DNA of 64,000 nucleotides from positions 1-64,000 of the forward strand of contig CAJOMG010000001.1 of NCBI GenBank assembly GCA_905235595.1, in the 5' to 3' direction. This DNA comes from an uncultured Desulfovibrio sp. (GTDB taxonomy: Bacteria > Desulfobacterota > Desulfovibrionia > Desulfovibrionales > Desulfovibrionaceae). Shown one piece after another: positions 53,209 to 62,108 of the stretch; positions within the stretch are counted from its first letter, which is position 1, and each line of letters opens with the position of its first letter. Under the pieces are notes generated by a model. That model worked only from the letters and a program-made list of their open reading frames with translations, ran no database searches and was not told the DNA's origin. The translations under genes were made by a program, and so were the position numbers.

Positions 53209-54503
53209 GCATGGCCTTCAGCCGCAGCTCCGTCTGTTCTGGCGACTTCTTGTGGTTCAGCATGTCGGCAGCGTGCACATTCATTAGTGTAGAGCTGCAG
53301 CAGTTTTGCAATATTACGCTTACTATCAAACATTTCCGCTACAAGTTTTCTCCCCGTTTCAGCCATGTGCTGTGCATGTTCCCTATTGGCAAGCATTTTT
53401 CGGATGGCATTAGCCAGAGTACGAGGGTTGCGCTGTGGTACTAGCAGGCCTGTCTCTTCATTACGGATTACCTCGGCAATACCGCATACGTCAGTAGCAA
53501 TAACTGGCATGCTATGTGATAGTGCTTCCATGATTACATTGGGGATGCCATCCCTGTCTCCATTTGCATGCACTACACTTGGCATTATAAGCATGTCATG
53601 ATCGAGCATATAATTACATATCTGGTCGTGAGGAATGAATCCAGGCATGTAAACAACATTCTTGAGGCCTAAACGGTCACGCATCTTGGTAAGTTTGCGT
53701 CGCCAGCGGCCATCCCCGACAAGTGTGAGGTTCACGGGCACATTTTCTCGAACAAGGCGGGCTATGGCTGTCAAGAGATCGGGAAAGCCCTTGGTGCGGG
53801 CAAAGCGGCCCACGGCCAACAGACGGTAAGGGGGGCGCATAGCAATAGCACATGAGCCACTAGGGTTGAAGGTAAGGCTATTATACACGGTATGAATTTT
53901 TGCCTCTTGGCCAGCTGGGCAAAAACGACGCAGCCAATCAACATTGGCATGGTTATTGGTGCGAATGAATAGTGCGTCTGTTGATTTTTCGTGGAGTAAC
54001 CCATCTTCAGGATATATGTCGCCAGCCCGTCCAGTGAAAGCATAAGGAATGCCCGTTAAATGCGAAGCAACCCATGCTGCTGTAGTCGGTCCATTTGCCC
54101 ATGGGGCGTGGATGAGATTTATGCCATCGCGGATGCACAATTCTGCCAGTAAAAAACCGGCCATAAAGCACCAGAGATTTTCTCCCAGCGACTCAAGATT
54201 GCGCATGCGATGGAAAAACCCCCGGCGTAGAAGCCATAAAACTTTGCGCGGCGTACTACGCAGGAATCTGAAAAACGCACAGAAAATATGTCCTATGGCT
54301 TTCACACCCATGCGTTGCACATAGCCATGGTACGCTCGCATTTCCTTGCTGCATCCAGCGACGCGTTCTCCATACATTGAGTAGACGCGTACAGGCAAAC
54401 CCGCTGCCATAAGCTGCACAACTTCGCGGAAAATAAATGTTTCTGAAGAAAGTGGAAACCAGAGCAGTACATAGGCAACCGCCGGCGCCGCGTTACTGCT
54501 CAT
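53205..54503 (-). CDS. GT4 family glycosyltransferase (paralog of 50741-52066)
   Basis: AYVLLWFPLSSETFIFREVVQLMAAGLPVRVYSMYGERVAGCSKEMRAY..., LLAVGRFARTKGFPDLLTAIARL, ANGDRDGIPNVIMEALSHSMPVIATDVCGIAEVIRNEETGLLVPQRNPRTLANAI. Confidence 0.92.
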   Translation of the reverse strand: MSSNAAPAVAYVLLWFPLSSETFIFREVVQLMAAGLPVRVYSMYGERVAGCSKEMRAYHGYVQRMGVKAIGHIFCAFFRFLRSTPRKVLWLLRRGFFHRMRNLESLGENLWCFMAGFLLAELCIRDGINLIHAPWANGPTTAAWVASHLTGIPYAFTGRAGDIYPEDGLLHEKSTDALFIRTNNHANVDWLRRFCPAGQEAKIHTVYNSLTFNPSGSCAIAMRPPYRLLAVGRFARTKGFPDLLTAIARLVRENVPVNLTLVGDGRWRRKLTKMRDRLGLKNVVYMPGFIPHDQICNYMLDHDMLIMPSVVHANGDRDGIPNVIMEALSHSMPVIATDVCGIAEVIRNEETGLLVPQRNPRTLANAIRKMLANREHAQHMAETGRKLVAEMFDSKRNIAKLLQLYTNECARCRHAEPQEVARTDGAAAEGHA

Positions 54504-55800
54504 TGGCATGCTCACGTACATATCTTTTCACGGTATCCCATGCTATGGGCAGCTCTTCTTTTACTGCATCCAGAGCTTTGCGAATATGCTCTTCCGTATG
54601 CGAAGCAGAAAGGAAGAAACGTAAGCGATCCGTGCCTTCTTTTACGGCGGGAAATGTGATTGGCATCACATAGATACCACGTTTTATCAGTGCATTGGCC
54701 AAAAAACCTGCAACCATGGCATCACCAATCATGATAGGCACTATGGCATATCCTTGGGCAGAACCGGTATCCAACCCAAGTTCTGAGGCGTAATGTACAA
54801 AAAATTGTGATATGTTCTGTAATTTATGCACACGTTCAGGCTCACGTATCAGTATTTCTAGTGCCTTTCGGCACGCTACTGCTACAATAGGCGGCATCCC
54901 TACGCTAAAAACAAAACCAGGGGAACCATATTTCAGAAATTCAATGAGATCGTGCCGGCCAGCTATAAAACCGCCGCAACCACACATAGACTTGGAGAGT
55001 GTGCTCATCCACATGTCTACTTCCGTGGGATCAATATCGAAATATTCATGTGCTCCACGACCGGTTTTGCCGAGAACTCCCAGTGAGTGGGCTTCATCTA
55101 CTAGAAGCATGCAATCATACTGTTTTTTCAGTTCTATGATGCGGGGCAGATCTGGGATGTTGCCATCCATACTGAACAGCCCTTCAGTTACTATGATTGC
55201 ACGTTTATATTCTGCACGTCTTGTTTTGAGAAGTGATTCAAGAGCTTCACAATCATTATGTGTGTAAGAAAAACGTGCAGCGCCTGAAAGTCTTGCCCCT
55301 TGTACCAGTGAATTATGTGCCAGTCCGTCGTGGAAAATGGCGTCACGAGGACCGTACAGGAAACCCAATGTAGAGACATTGGTAGCATGGCCACTCACAT
55401 AGACGATACAATCTTCCACCCCATAAAAATCTGCGAGGGCGCGCTCTAGTTCGCGGTGCGGGGGGCGTTCACCGCCGACGAGGCGGCTGGCACCAGCTGA
55501 TGTGCCATACAAGGCTGCTGCTTTAGTCACAACATCGGTAATTTCTGGATGTGCATTGATATCAAGGTAATCATATGTTGAAAAATTGAGATATTCACTG
55601 CCTCCAATGAGCGTCGTAGCCTTGGCAGCACGTTCGTGACAGAGAAAAAGGGGATTTTCCATCCCCATTTTGGCGCCCATTTCAACTAGGCGGTCAAAGG
55701 CAAGTTTAGAGCGATGCCGATTGAACCCGGAAGCGCAGGTATCTTCTGCGTGTTGGGGGGAAGTAGCCTGATCTGTCGGATAGGGAAGGGTATTCTTCAT
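54493..55800 (-). CDS. Alpha-oxoamine synthase family (BioF/KBL/SPT/CqsA-like), PLP-dependent
   Basis: LNFSTYDYLDINAHPEITDVVTKAAALYGTSAGASRLVGGERPPHRELERALADFYGVEDCIVYVSGHATNVSTLG, LLVDEAHSLGVLGKTGRGAHEYF, STLSKSMCGCGGFIAG (PLP Lys). Confidence 0.9.
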   Translation of the reverse strand: MKNTLPYPTDQATSPQHAEDTCASGFNRHRSKLAFDRLVEMGAKMGMENPLFLCHERAAKATTLIGGSEYLNFSTYDYLDINAHPEITDVVTKAAALYGTSAGASRLVGGERPPHRELERALADFYGVEDCIVYVSGHATNVSTLGFLYGPRDAIFHDGLAHNSLVQGARLSGAARFSYTHNDCEALESLLKTRRAEYKRAIIVTEGLFSMDGNIPDLPRIIELKKQYDCMLLVDEAHSLGVLGKTGRGAHEYFDIDPTEVDMWMSTLSKSMCGCGGFIAGRHDLIEFLKYGSPGFVFSVGMPPIVAVACRKALEILIREPERVHKLQNISQFFVHYASELGLDTGSAQGYAIVPIMIGDAMVAGFLANALIKRGIYVMPITFPAVKEGTDRLRFFLSASHTEEHIRKALDAVKEELPIAWDTVKRYVREHANEQ

Positions 55801-55998
55801 GCCTCATCCTCAATGGTATATGACCCGTTGTTGCTGGATTGATTTGTTCACAGCGAAACAACATAACGTTATAATTTACTTGAAAGATGCCGCTCTGGCA
55901 AGCAGCATATCGCAACTGTTTCAGCATATTGTCAATACGGGGGCGGCTTACCACAAAATATACTATTAAGAAATTTTATAGAAAATTGCAGAAAACAA

Positions 55999-56040
55999 CA
56001 AGGCCTGAATACCTTGTGTTTACAAGGTACGCAGGCCTTG
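55999..56040 (-). terminator. Strong two-tier terminator hairpin downstream of the 83-aa ORF
   Basis: CAAGGCCTG-aa-TACCTTGT-gttt-ACAAGGTA-cg-CAGGCCTTG, 9+8 bp pairing with one 2x2 internal loop; T-rich on the minus strand beyond it (TTGTTTTC). Confidence 0.75.
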
Positions 56041-56082
56041 AAAAGGTAATTTTGTTTATAGGCTGTAGAAAATGAGGAATTG

Positions 56083-56334
56083 TCAGAGGGTCAAGAGTTC
56101 GGCGACACGGCTTTCTGTTAATCCCCCGTGGACGGAGAGAGCTGCTACGTGGTCATGACTGATCATGCCAATAGTTTCATTTAGCAGTGCGTTGGCTTCA
56201 GTATCATCCATATCTATCATGTTCAGAGACTGAAGATTGATCACATCATGAGATGTTGTGGTAGAAACAGCTGCGTCCTTTTCAAACTTGGGAAAGGAAA
56301 AGATGTCAGAGGGGGTAAATCCAGTGATCTTCAT
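56083..56334 (-). CDS. Small 83-aa protein of unknown function
   Basis: MKITGFTPSDIFSFPKFEKDAAVSTTTSHDVINLQSLNMIDMDDTEANALLNETIGMISHDHVAALSVHGGLTESRVAELLTL; AAGGAT upstream of ATG and own terminator downstream. Confidence 0.6.
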   Translation of the reverse strand: MKITGFTPSDIFSFPKFEKDAAVSTTTSHDVINLQSLNMIDMDDTEANALLNETIGMISHDHVAALSVHGGLTESRVAELLTL

Positions 56335-56451
56335 GGTGATATCCTTTTATTATGCTTGCCATTTGTAAGCGTAATGTCAAAATTGCCGCATTGATACGGA
56401 TATCTCAACATATGCATATTAAATGCCAAAGCGGCACGGCGTAGTTTAGTC

Positions 56452-57300
56452 TTAAGATGTTAAGCTGTTATCATTATTATAGAGAAGTAAGCAATCCCGT
56501 AGCCGTGTTGAACCATCCAGTTCAAGAGGGAGCCATTTGAGTAGCTGCTGGTGATATGTCCAATTAAGTTCATCTGTGAAACACAAACGGACGGCTGTTC
56601 CATGCAAGCACTGCTCCCTTCCGAGTCCTAGGCGTTTAGCCAGAAAGACAAAAGGAAAATCTGTTTTTGCGGCCAAGCTCGGAATAAAAAAAACAATATA
56701 GAGGGCACCGGTTGAAAAGGATGGCCGCGCTATCTCTTCAGGCAGGCATATACATGCACCGCCAGCAGAAATGTCAATAAGCTGACTTGCCAGCAGACTT
56801 TCTTTTTTCTGCGTTCGCAAGAGTGTTGCTAGTTCTTCTCTTGTAGCCGGCGGTTTGTCGATAAGCAGTACGCTGAGTATCCGGGTATGCTCCTTATTCC
56901 ATAAATAGCGTTTGTTTTTGCGCAAGGGGCGGACAGTGTAATTGTGGGGAAAGCGCAGGTCTAGGGTGCGCAACGTTCCGTCTTTGTTATCCTCCGTTTT
57001 GAGAATGATCCCTATTCCCCGAGCGCCCATTCGTGTCTCCTGGTTTTCACCATGGCTTGCGGCAATCTGAAATGAAAATTCAAAATGGTCGTCGGGATCC
57101 TTATTTTTGCCACTTAAGGTGGTTACTCTCTGCACGAAAACTTGCGCTTCACGACCCTGTACATTGCGTAGAAGCCCTTCGATGCGCATTTCAACGGCTT
57201 CGCCTTTCCGTGAAAGACAGCACGTTAATGTGATGGTAGACCCGCTGTTTTGAGCTTCTACTAAAGGATCTTGCTTTTTTGCATTCCAGAGACTGGACAT
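56452..57300 (-). CDS. PilZ domain-like protein
   Basis: RPLRKNKRYLWNKEHTR...QLIDISAGGACICLPEEIARP...GREQCLHGTAVRLCF, matching the RxxxR/DxSxxG PilZ pattern. Confidence 0.65.
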   Translation of the reverse strand: MSSLWNAKKQDPLVEAQNSGSTITLTCCLSRKGEAVEMRIEGLLRNVQGREAQVFVQRVTTLSGKNKDPDDHFEFSFQIAASHGENQETRMGARGIGIILKTEDNKDGTLRTLDLRFPHNYTVRPLRKNKRYLWNKEHTRILSVLLIDKPPATREELATLLRTQKKESLLASQLIDISAGGACICLPEEIARPSFSTGALYIVFFIPSLAAKTDFPFVFLAKRLGLGREQCLHGTAVRLCFTDELNWTYHQQLLKWLPLELDGSTRLRDCLLLYNNDNSLTS

Positions 57301-57381
57301 AATACCATCGCTACGGTGATTTAGAAAATAATCCACAAAATGCCATTTGAGAAAAAGGCCTTTTTTCTACGCAAAGAAGAA

Positions 57382-57735
57382 TTAAGTGGCCCCCTTGTAT
57401 GGAGTGCCCACAGCCATAAGCGCCGGTGTGATAATAAAACCGTCTCCCGCACCGATACACCAGGTAATGAGGCCTGCAGCCAGACCAACGGCGATAGAGG
57501 CCAGAAAAACAGTGGTTGTGTAAAAAGCCGGGGCATAGGCTGATTTACCGCCCAGCATCTCGTGGAATTCATAGGCCTCAGCAAGACATCCCGCCAGAAT
57601 GGGCACGGCCAATGCAAGTAGTATGAGCAGTTTTTTTCTGTTTTTCAGAATGGAAGTGGAGACTTCCAAATCCCATTTGGCGTATGCTTGGGAGCTGCTC
57701 AGCAGAAATTCGTATACTTGTCTGCCAAAACTCAT
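57382..57735 (-). pseudogene. Truncated TauE/SafE family permease
   Basis: MSFGRQVYEFLLSSSQAYAKWDLEVSTSILKNRKKLLILLALAVPILAGCLAEAYEFHEMLGGKSAYAPAFYTTTVFLASIAVGLAAGLITWCIGAGDGFIITPALMAVGTPYKGAT stops after the first transmembrane region and the IGAGGGFIITPAL-like motif. Confidence 0.7.
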
Positions 57736-57915
57736 ATTCTCCTCAGTTACAGGGTTTCTGGCCAATGCCGAGGCATATACCCCAACAAAAAAGATTGTAG
57801 TTTGACATGACTGCAACTATGGAACATCATACCCATAACTATGTGAAATAATAAGCTGATGTGCGTATATTGTCTGGTGTGCCTTTTAGTTTACTAATAT
57901 CATTGATCTTCCACA

Positions 57916-58689
57916 TCATTTTTTGGATAGTTGCGAACTCTGGCCAAAGATGATCAATTCCATCCAGTCCAGCGCAAAGTCCAGTGCAGCTTTATCGCCA
58001 TCAATGCTGTCAGCCATTATGGATGCTTGCCGCGCTGCAGGTACGTCCACATGGGCAAAGATGTGCATTTGGGAAATGAGTTCTCGGAATTTATCTATCT
58101 GAAAAAGGCAGAGCACAGCCATAGTCGCCATACGTGACTCCAGGGGCTTACCCGTGGCCCGTACCAAGGCCATGAGGCGCATGTAGCGGTCGTTGGCGGC
58201 ATTGTAGTCAGACAATTCTTCATTGTGCAACCACTGTTCCGCAGTACGCTCCGTTCCTTTGTCAAAACCGTGGCAATGAGGTTCCTGCACAAGAAAAAAG
58301 CGTTCCTCAATACCATGTTCTCCCATTTTTGTACCACGTCCCAATGGGTAGAAACGGCAGGCACCAGGCCTGTTTTCGTATACGGAACAGCCACCGGGTG
58401 TCACAAATGGACAAGGTTCACCGGGCCCTTGTAACATACGGAGCATGGGCAGGGGAAATCCTGTATCAGGAAAAGAACGCATAGTGGTGAAGTTTGCAAG
58501 AAAAGTCTCACTGGCGATATTATCCATATGACGGCGTAATCGCAGTACATCATACGGTGTGAGAGGCAGAGTAAGCTCCGCACAACATTGGTTGAAACAG
58601 GGTACCTCAGGATTGCAATCAAAGCAGAATGTCTCACCGGAATGCAGTTCCGGCAGGCTTTCAAGGTAATCTTTGCTGGCGTCGTCCAT
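57916..58689 (-). CDS. YkgJ-type cysteine cluster protein (zinc/iron-chelating domain)
   Basis: FCFDCNPEVPCFNQCCAELTLPLTPYDVLRLRRHM; PCPFVTPGGCSVYENRPGACRFYPLGRG. Confidence 0.85.
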   Translation of the reverse strand: MDDASKDYLESLPELHSGETFCFDCNPEVPCFNQCCAELTLPLTPYDVLRLRRHMDNIASETFLANFTTMRSFPDTGFPLPMLRMLQGPGEPCPFVTPGGCSVYENRPGACRFYPLGRGTKMGEHGIEERFFLVQEPHCHGFDKGTERTAEQWLHNEELSDYNAANDRYMRLMALVRATGKPLESRMATMAVLCLFQIDKFRELISQMHIFAHVDVPAARQASIMADSIDGDKAALDFALDWMELIIFGQSSQLSKK

Positions 58690-58732
58690 GAACCGTACTT
58701 CCTTTTAATAGAATTTCTCTTCAGGATAACGG

Positions 58733-59626
58733 TCAGATGACTTTGTTCAGGGCGTATTCAATGATACCCTCGGCACCGGCTTCACGCAGACGCGGAATAA
58801 GGTCACGCACGACGCCAATCTGTACTACAGTCTCCACGGAGAGCCAGCGTGCGTCCCGCAGGGGCGATACAGTAGGCGAATTGAGTGAAGGCAACATTTC
58901 AAGGATGGCATCAAGATGGAGCGCTGGGGCATTCATCTTCAACGCCACAAGATTTTCGGCCCGCAACGCACCTTGCAAAAGAAGATCGAGCTGTTTGATT
59001 TTGGCGCGTTTAACGGGATTCTCCCAAGATATCTTGTTAGCTATGAGCACCGGATAGGAAATCATGACTTCATCAATGATACGCAGACCGTGTGCACGAA
59101 TTGTGGTGCCGGTTTCCGTCACCTCAACAATGCCATCTGCCAGCCCTTCCACCACTTTGGCCTCAGTAGCTCCCCAAGAATAGAATACATCAACTTTTAT
59201 GCCAATTTTTTCAAAATAACGGCGGGTAAGCCCCTCCAGCTCCGTAGCTATGCGCTTGCCTGCGAGGTCTGCTGGTTTTTGATATGGAGAATTACCAGCG
59301 ACAGCCAGCACCCAGCGACAGGGGCGATTGGAAGACTTGGAATACGTTAGGTCGGCTATGCGAATGACCGCGTTTTCATGATTCCGTTCTAAGAGCCAGT
59401 CAAGACCTGTGATACCTACATCCAGTACTCCGGCCTCAATGTATTCGCCAATCTCCTGAACTCGGCAAAGAGAGGCTGCGATTTCGGGGTCGTTGATGTC
59501 TGGAAAATAGTTACGGGTATGTTTGCGAATTTTCCAGCCTGCACGCTCAAAAAGATTGATAGTGGCTTCTTCCAGCGAACCCTTGGGTACGCCGAGCTTG
59601 ATGATGGGTGTGGTTCCCTCGTGCAT
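58733..59626 (-). CDS. hisG: ATP phosphoribosyltransferase
   Basis: IKLGVPKGSLEEATINLFERAGWKI, DVGITGLDWLLE, ADGIVEVTETGTTIRAHGLRIIDEV; ACT-like C-terminus. Exact start (59626 or 59644) uncertain. Confidence 0.93.
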   Translation of the reverse strand: MHEGTTPIIKLGVPKGSLEEATINLFERAGWKIRKHTRNYFPDINDPEIAASLCRVQEIGEYIEAGVLDVGITGLDWLLERNHENAVIRIADLTYSKSSNRPCRWVLAVAGNSPYQKPADLAGKRIATELEGLTRRYFEKIGIKVDVFYSWGATEAKVVEGLADGIVEVTETGTTIRAHGLRIIDEVMISYPVLIANKISWENPVKRAKIKQLDLLLQGALRAENLVALKMNAPALHLDAILEMLPSLNSPTVSPLRDARWLSVETVVQIGVVRDLIPRLREAGAEGIIEYALNKVI

Positions 59627-59679
59627 GATGATCCTGTCCTTCATTTGAAACGTGTTGCACTGTGTCTGCAGGTGGGCAG

Positions 59680-60090
59680 TCAGTTCCCGTAGACGTGTTT
59701 GGGATCGAATATCTGCGGTGAGCAAATGTTCACAGTCCCATTGCGCCATTCTCTGAAAAAGCAGGAGCGTCTTCCTGTATGGCAGGCAGCCCCACCCAGT
59801 TGCTCAATCAGTAGCAGTACTGTATCGCTGTCACAATCAAGACGAAGCGCACGTACTTTTTGAATATTACCCGAAGTGGATCCTTTATGCCATAGTTCAT
59901 GACGGCTACGGCTCCAATAGTGGGCTTCCCCGGTCTCTAGGGTTTTGTGCCATGCATCTTCATTCATATAGGCAAGCATCAGCACTTCACCGGTTGCATA
60001 GTCCTGTGCAATAGCCGGTACAAGGCCTTTGCTGAAATCGGGAGTAAAAGCTGTATCAGGGGCATGAAGTTTGTCTTGAACTGCGGCCAT
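59680..60090 (-). CDS. hisI: Phosphoribosyl-AMP cyclohydrolase
   Basis: [88 protein letters not shown]. Confidence 0.96.
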   Translation of the reverse strand: MAAVQDKLHAPDTAFTPDFSKGLVPAIAQDYATGEVLMLAYMNEDAWHKTLETGEAHYWSRSRHELWHKGSTSGNIQKVRALRLDCDSDTVLLLIEQLGGAACHTGRRSCFFREWRNGTVNICSPQIFDPKHVYGN

Positions 60091-60416
60091 AGTGATCCCC
60101 CTGAAATCCTCCATTTATGCTTTACCTTATGATGGCAAGGATGCCCATATGGAACGGTAATGTTCCATTTACAAGCATCTGGAGAAGATAATTAGCACAA
60201 GCAAGTGGCATATTCCACGGTAACTTGCGTAGATAACACCATTGAATTATAATAGATTTCATATACGAAATCAATTATGAACTAAAAAGGACACGCATTG
60301 CATGCCGTAGTGATTCTCTGAACAAACTCTACGCATGTAAAGACACATAATGTGTGGATATGTTGTTATGTCGTTCTGGATATACGTGCGGCCTATGTGC
60401 GTTATCAGGATGCCAT

Positions 60417-62096
60417 ATGTCTGTAGATGATGCCACATGTAACGTAATGCCAGTTATAACAATGGTACAGCCCACAGTTGACACCATGGCGATTTCTGAA
60501 CCGGAGAATGCCTTGCCTCGAGTGACGTTGGAGACACTACCGGAAAGTGTGCGTGCTGGCTGTGCTCGGGCAGGTTGGCAAAGCCTTATGCCTGTGCAAT
60601 CCCTTGCCTTACCCTATTTACTGGCAGGACGCGACATCATGGTACAGTCCCGTACAGGCAGTGGCAAGACGGGGTGTTATCTGCTTCCCCTTTTGTGCAA
60701 CATTTCTCCGGAACTCAAGGCTCCACAGGCTTTGGTGCTCACACCAACACGTGAATTGGCTTTACAGGTGGCACGGGAAGCCGCCGCTATCTTTACAGAC
60801 ACTGGCATCTATACAGCCGCCGTCTATGGTGGCGTAGGCTACAAGAAACAAGTAGAGACCCTGCACGAGGGCGCGCAGCTCATAGTGGGTACACCAGGTC
60901 GCGTACTGGATCACTTGCTGCGGCGTACGCTGGATCTGGGAGATTTGCGCGAGTTGGTTTTTGACGAAGCCGATCGTATGCTGTCCATCGGATTTTATCC
61001 AGACATGAAGGAAATTCAGCGTTATCTGCCGGACGGCTGTATACATACATGCCTCTTTTCAGCCACCTATCCTCCGCATGTCCTCATGTTGGCACGGGAA
61101 TTCATGACAGAGCCGTCTTTGCTTTCCCTCTCCTGTAAAGAGGTGTATGTTGCTGAAGTGCAGCACCTTTTTTGTGAGGTGAAGCCCATGGACAAGGATC
61201 GTGCTCTAGTACGTCTGCTTGAGATAGAGAACCCTGTGTCTGCTATTATTTTTTGCAATACCAAGTCCAATGTTCACTATGTGACTGGAGTGTTGCAAGG
61301 CTTTGGTTATAATGCTGATGAGCTCTCTGCCGACCTCACACAGGCAAGGCGCGAAGCAGTGTTGGAAAAAATACGCAAGGGGAGGTTGCAATACCTTGTA
61401 GCCACGGATGTTGCCGCAAGGGGGATTGATATTCCACAGCTTTCACATGTTTTCTTGTATGAACCACCGGAAGATCATGAAAGCTATATTCATCGTGCCG
61501 GCCGTACGGGTAGGGCGGGCGCGGCTGGTACTGTCATCTCACTGGTTGACGTCATGCAACGTATGGAGCTGGAACGTATAGCCAGACATTACAAACTTGC
61601 CTTGCGGGAGCTTGCACTCCCCACGGATGAAGATGTCTCCCGGGTGGCGTCTACACGGATAACTGCTTTATTGGAATCGCGTTTTCGTATGCTTACAGGC
61701 TTGGAACGCATGCGTGTGGCCCGTTATGCGCATCTGGCCCGTGAGTTAGCGACACAGGGAGATGAAGATGACAATGGACTCCTTTTAGCTATGCTCCTGG
61801 ATGCCTATCATCAGGAGACATTGCACATGCAGTGCCTTCTGGATAACTCGACTGCCTCAAACCGAGGTGAACGCCGTGGGCGCTCCCGGCGTTCATGCAA
61901 GAAAGGAAAAACGGAAAGCGCGGTAGGTTGTGATAATGCTTTTGACTGCAAAACAGAGCAAACCGGTCTTCATGATAAGAATGTCTCGAATCTTGGTACT
62001 TCGCGTCACAGACGCCGTCGCCGATCGCAACATTTTAACGCTGCCGATGTAAGTAGCCCGGAACTTCAGAATTCCGGAACAAGTAGAGAAGCTTAG
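60417..62096 (+). CDS. DEAD-box RNA helicase with basic C-terminal tail
   Basis: MPVQSLALPYLLAGRDIMVQSRTGSGKTGCYLLPLL, VFDEADRMLSIGF, LFSATYPPHVL, IIFCNTKSNVHYV, YIHRAGRTGRAG; C-terminal RRGRSRRSCKKGK / RHRRRRRSQ. Start uncertain. Confidence 0.93.
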   Translation: MSVDDATCNVMPVITMVQPTVDTMAISEPENALPRVTLETLPESVRAGCARAGWQSLMPVQSLALPYLLAGRDIMVQSRTGSGKTGCYLLPLLCNISPELKAPQALVLTPTRELALQVAREAAAIFTDTGIYTAAVYGGVGYKKQVETLHEGAQLIVGTPGRVLDHLLRRTLDLGDLRELVFDEADRMLSIGFYPDMKEIQRYLPDGCIHTCLFSATYPPHVLMLAREFMTEPSLLSLSCKEVYVAEVQHLFCEVKPMDKDRALVRLLEIENPVSAIIFCNTKSNVHYVTGVLQGFGYNADELSADLTQARREAVLEKIRKGRLQYLVATDVAARGIDIPQLSHVFLYEPPEDHESYIHRAGRTGRAGAAGTVISLVDVMQRMELERIARHYKLALRELALPTDEDVSRVASTRITALLESRFRMLTGLERMRVARYAHLARELATQGDEDDNGLLLAMLLDAYHQETLHMQCLLDNSTASNRGERRGRSRRSCKKGKTESAVGCDNAFDCKTEQTGLHDKNVSNLGTSRHRRRRRSQHFNAADVSSPELQNSGTSREA

Positions 62097-62108
62097 GGTA
62101 GGATCGAC

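Noticed and set aside
48822-56334. Lasso-peptide or other RiPP cluster (asparagine synthase homolog plus small ORF)
   Set aside because: AsnB has an intact N-terminal glutaminase domain and sits with GT/deacetylase genes; no B1/B2 protein, leader peptidase or typical precursor was seen.
31103-56334. Integrated prophage or transposon as the explanation for the accessory region
   Set aside because: No integrase, transposase, phage structural gene, tRNA attachment site or flanking direct repeats recognised.
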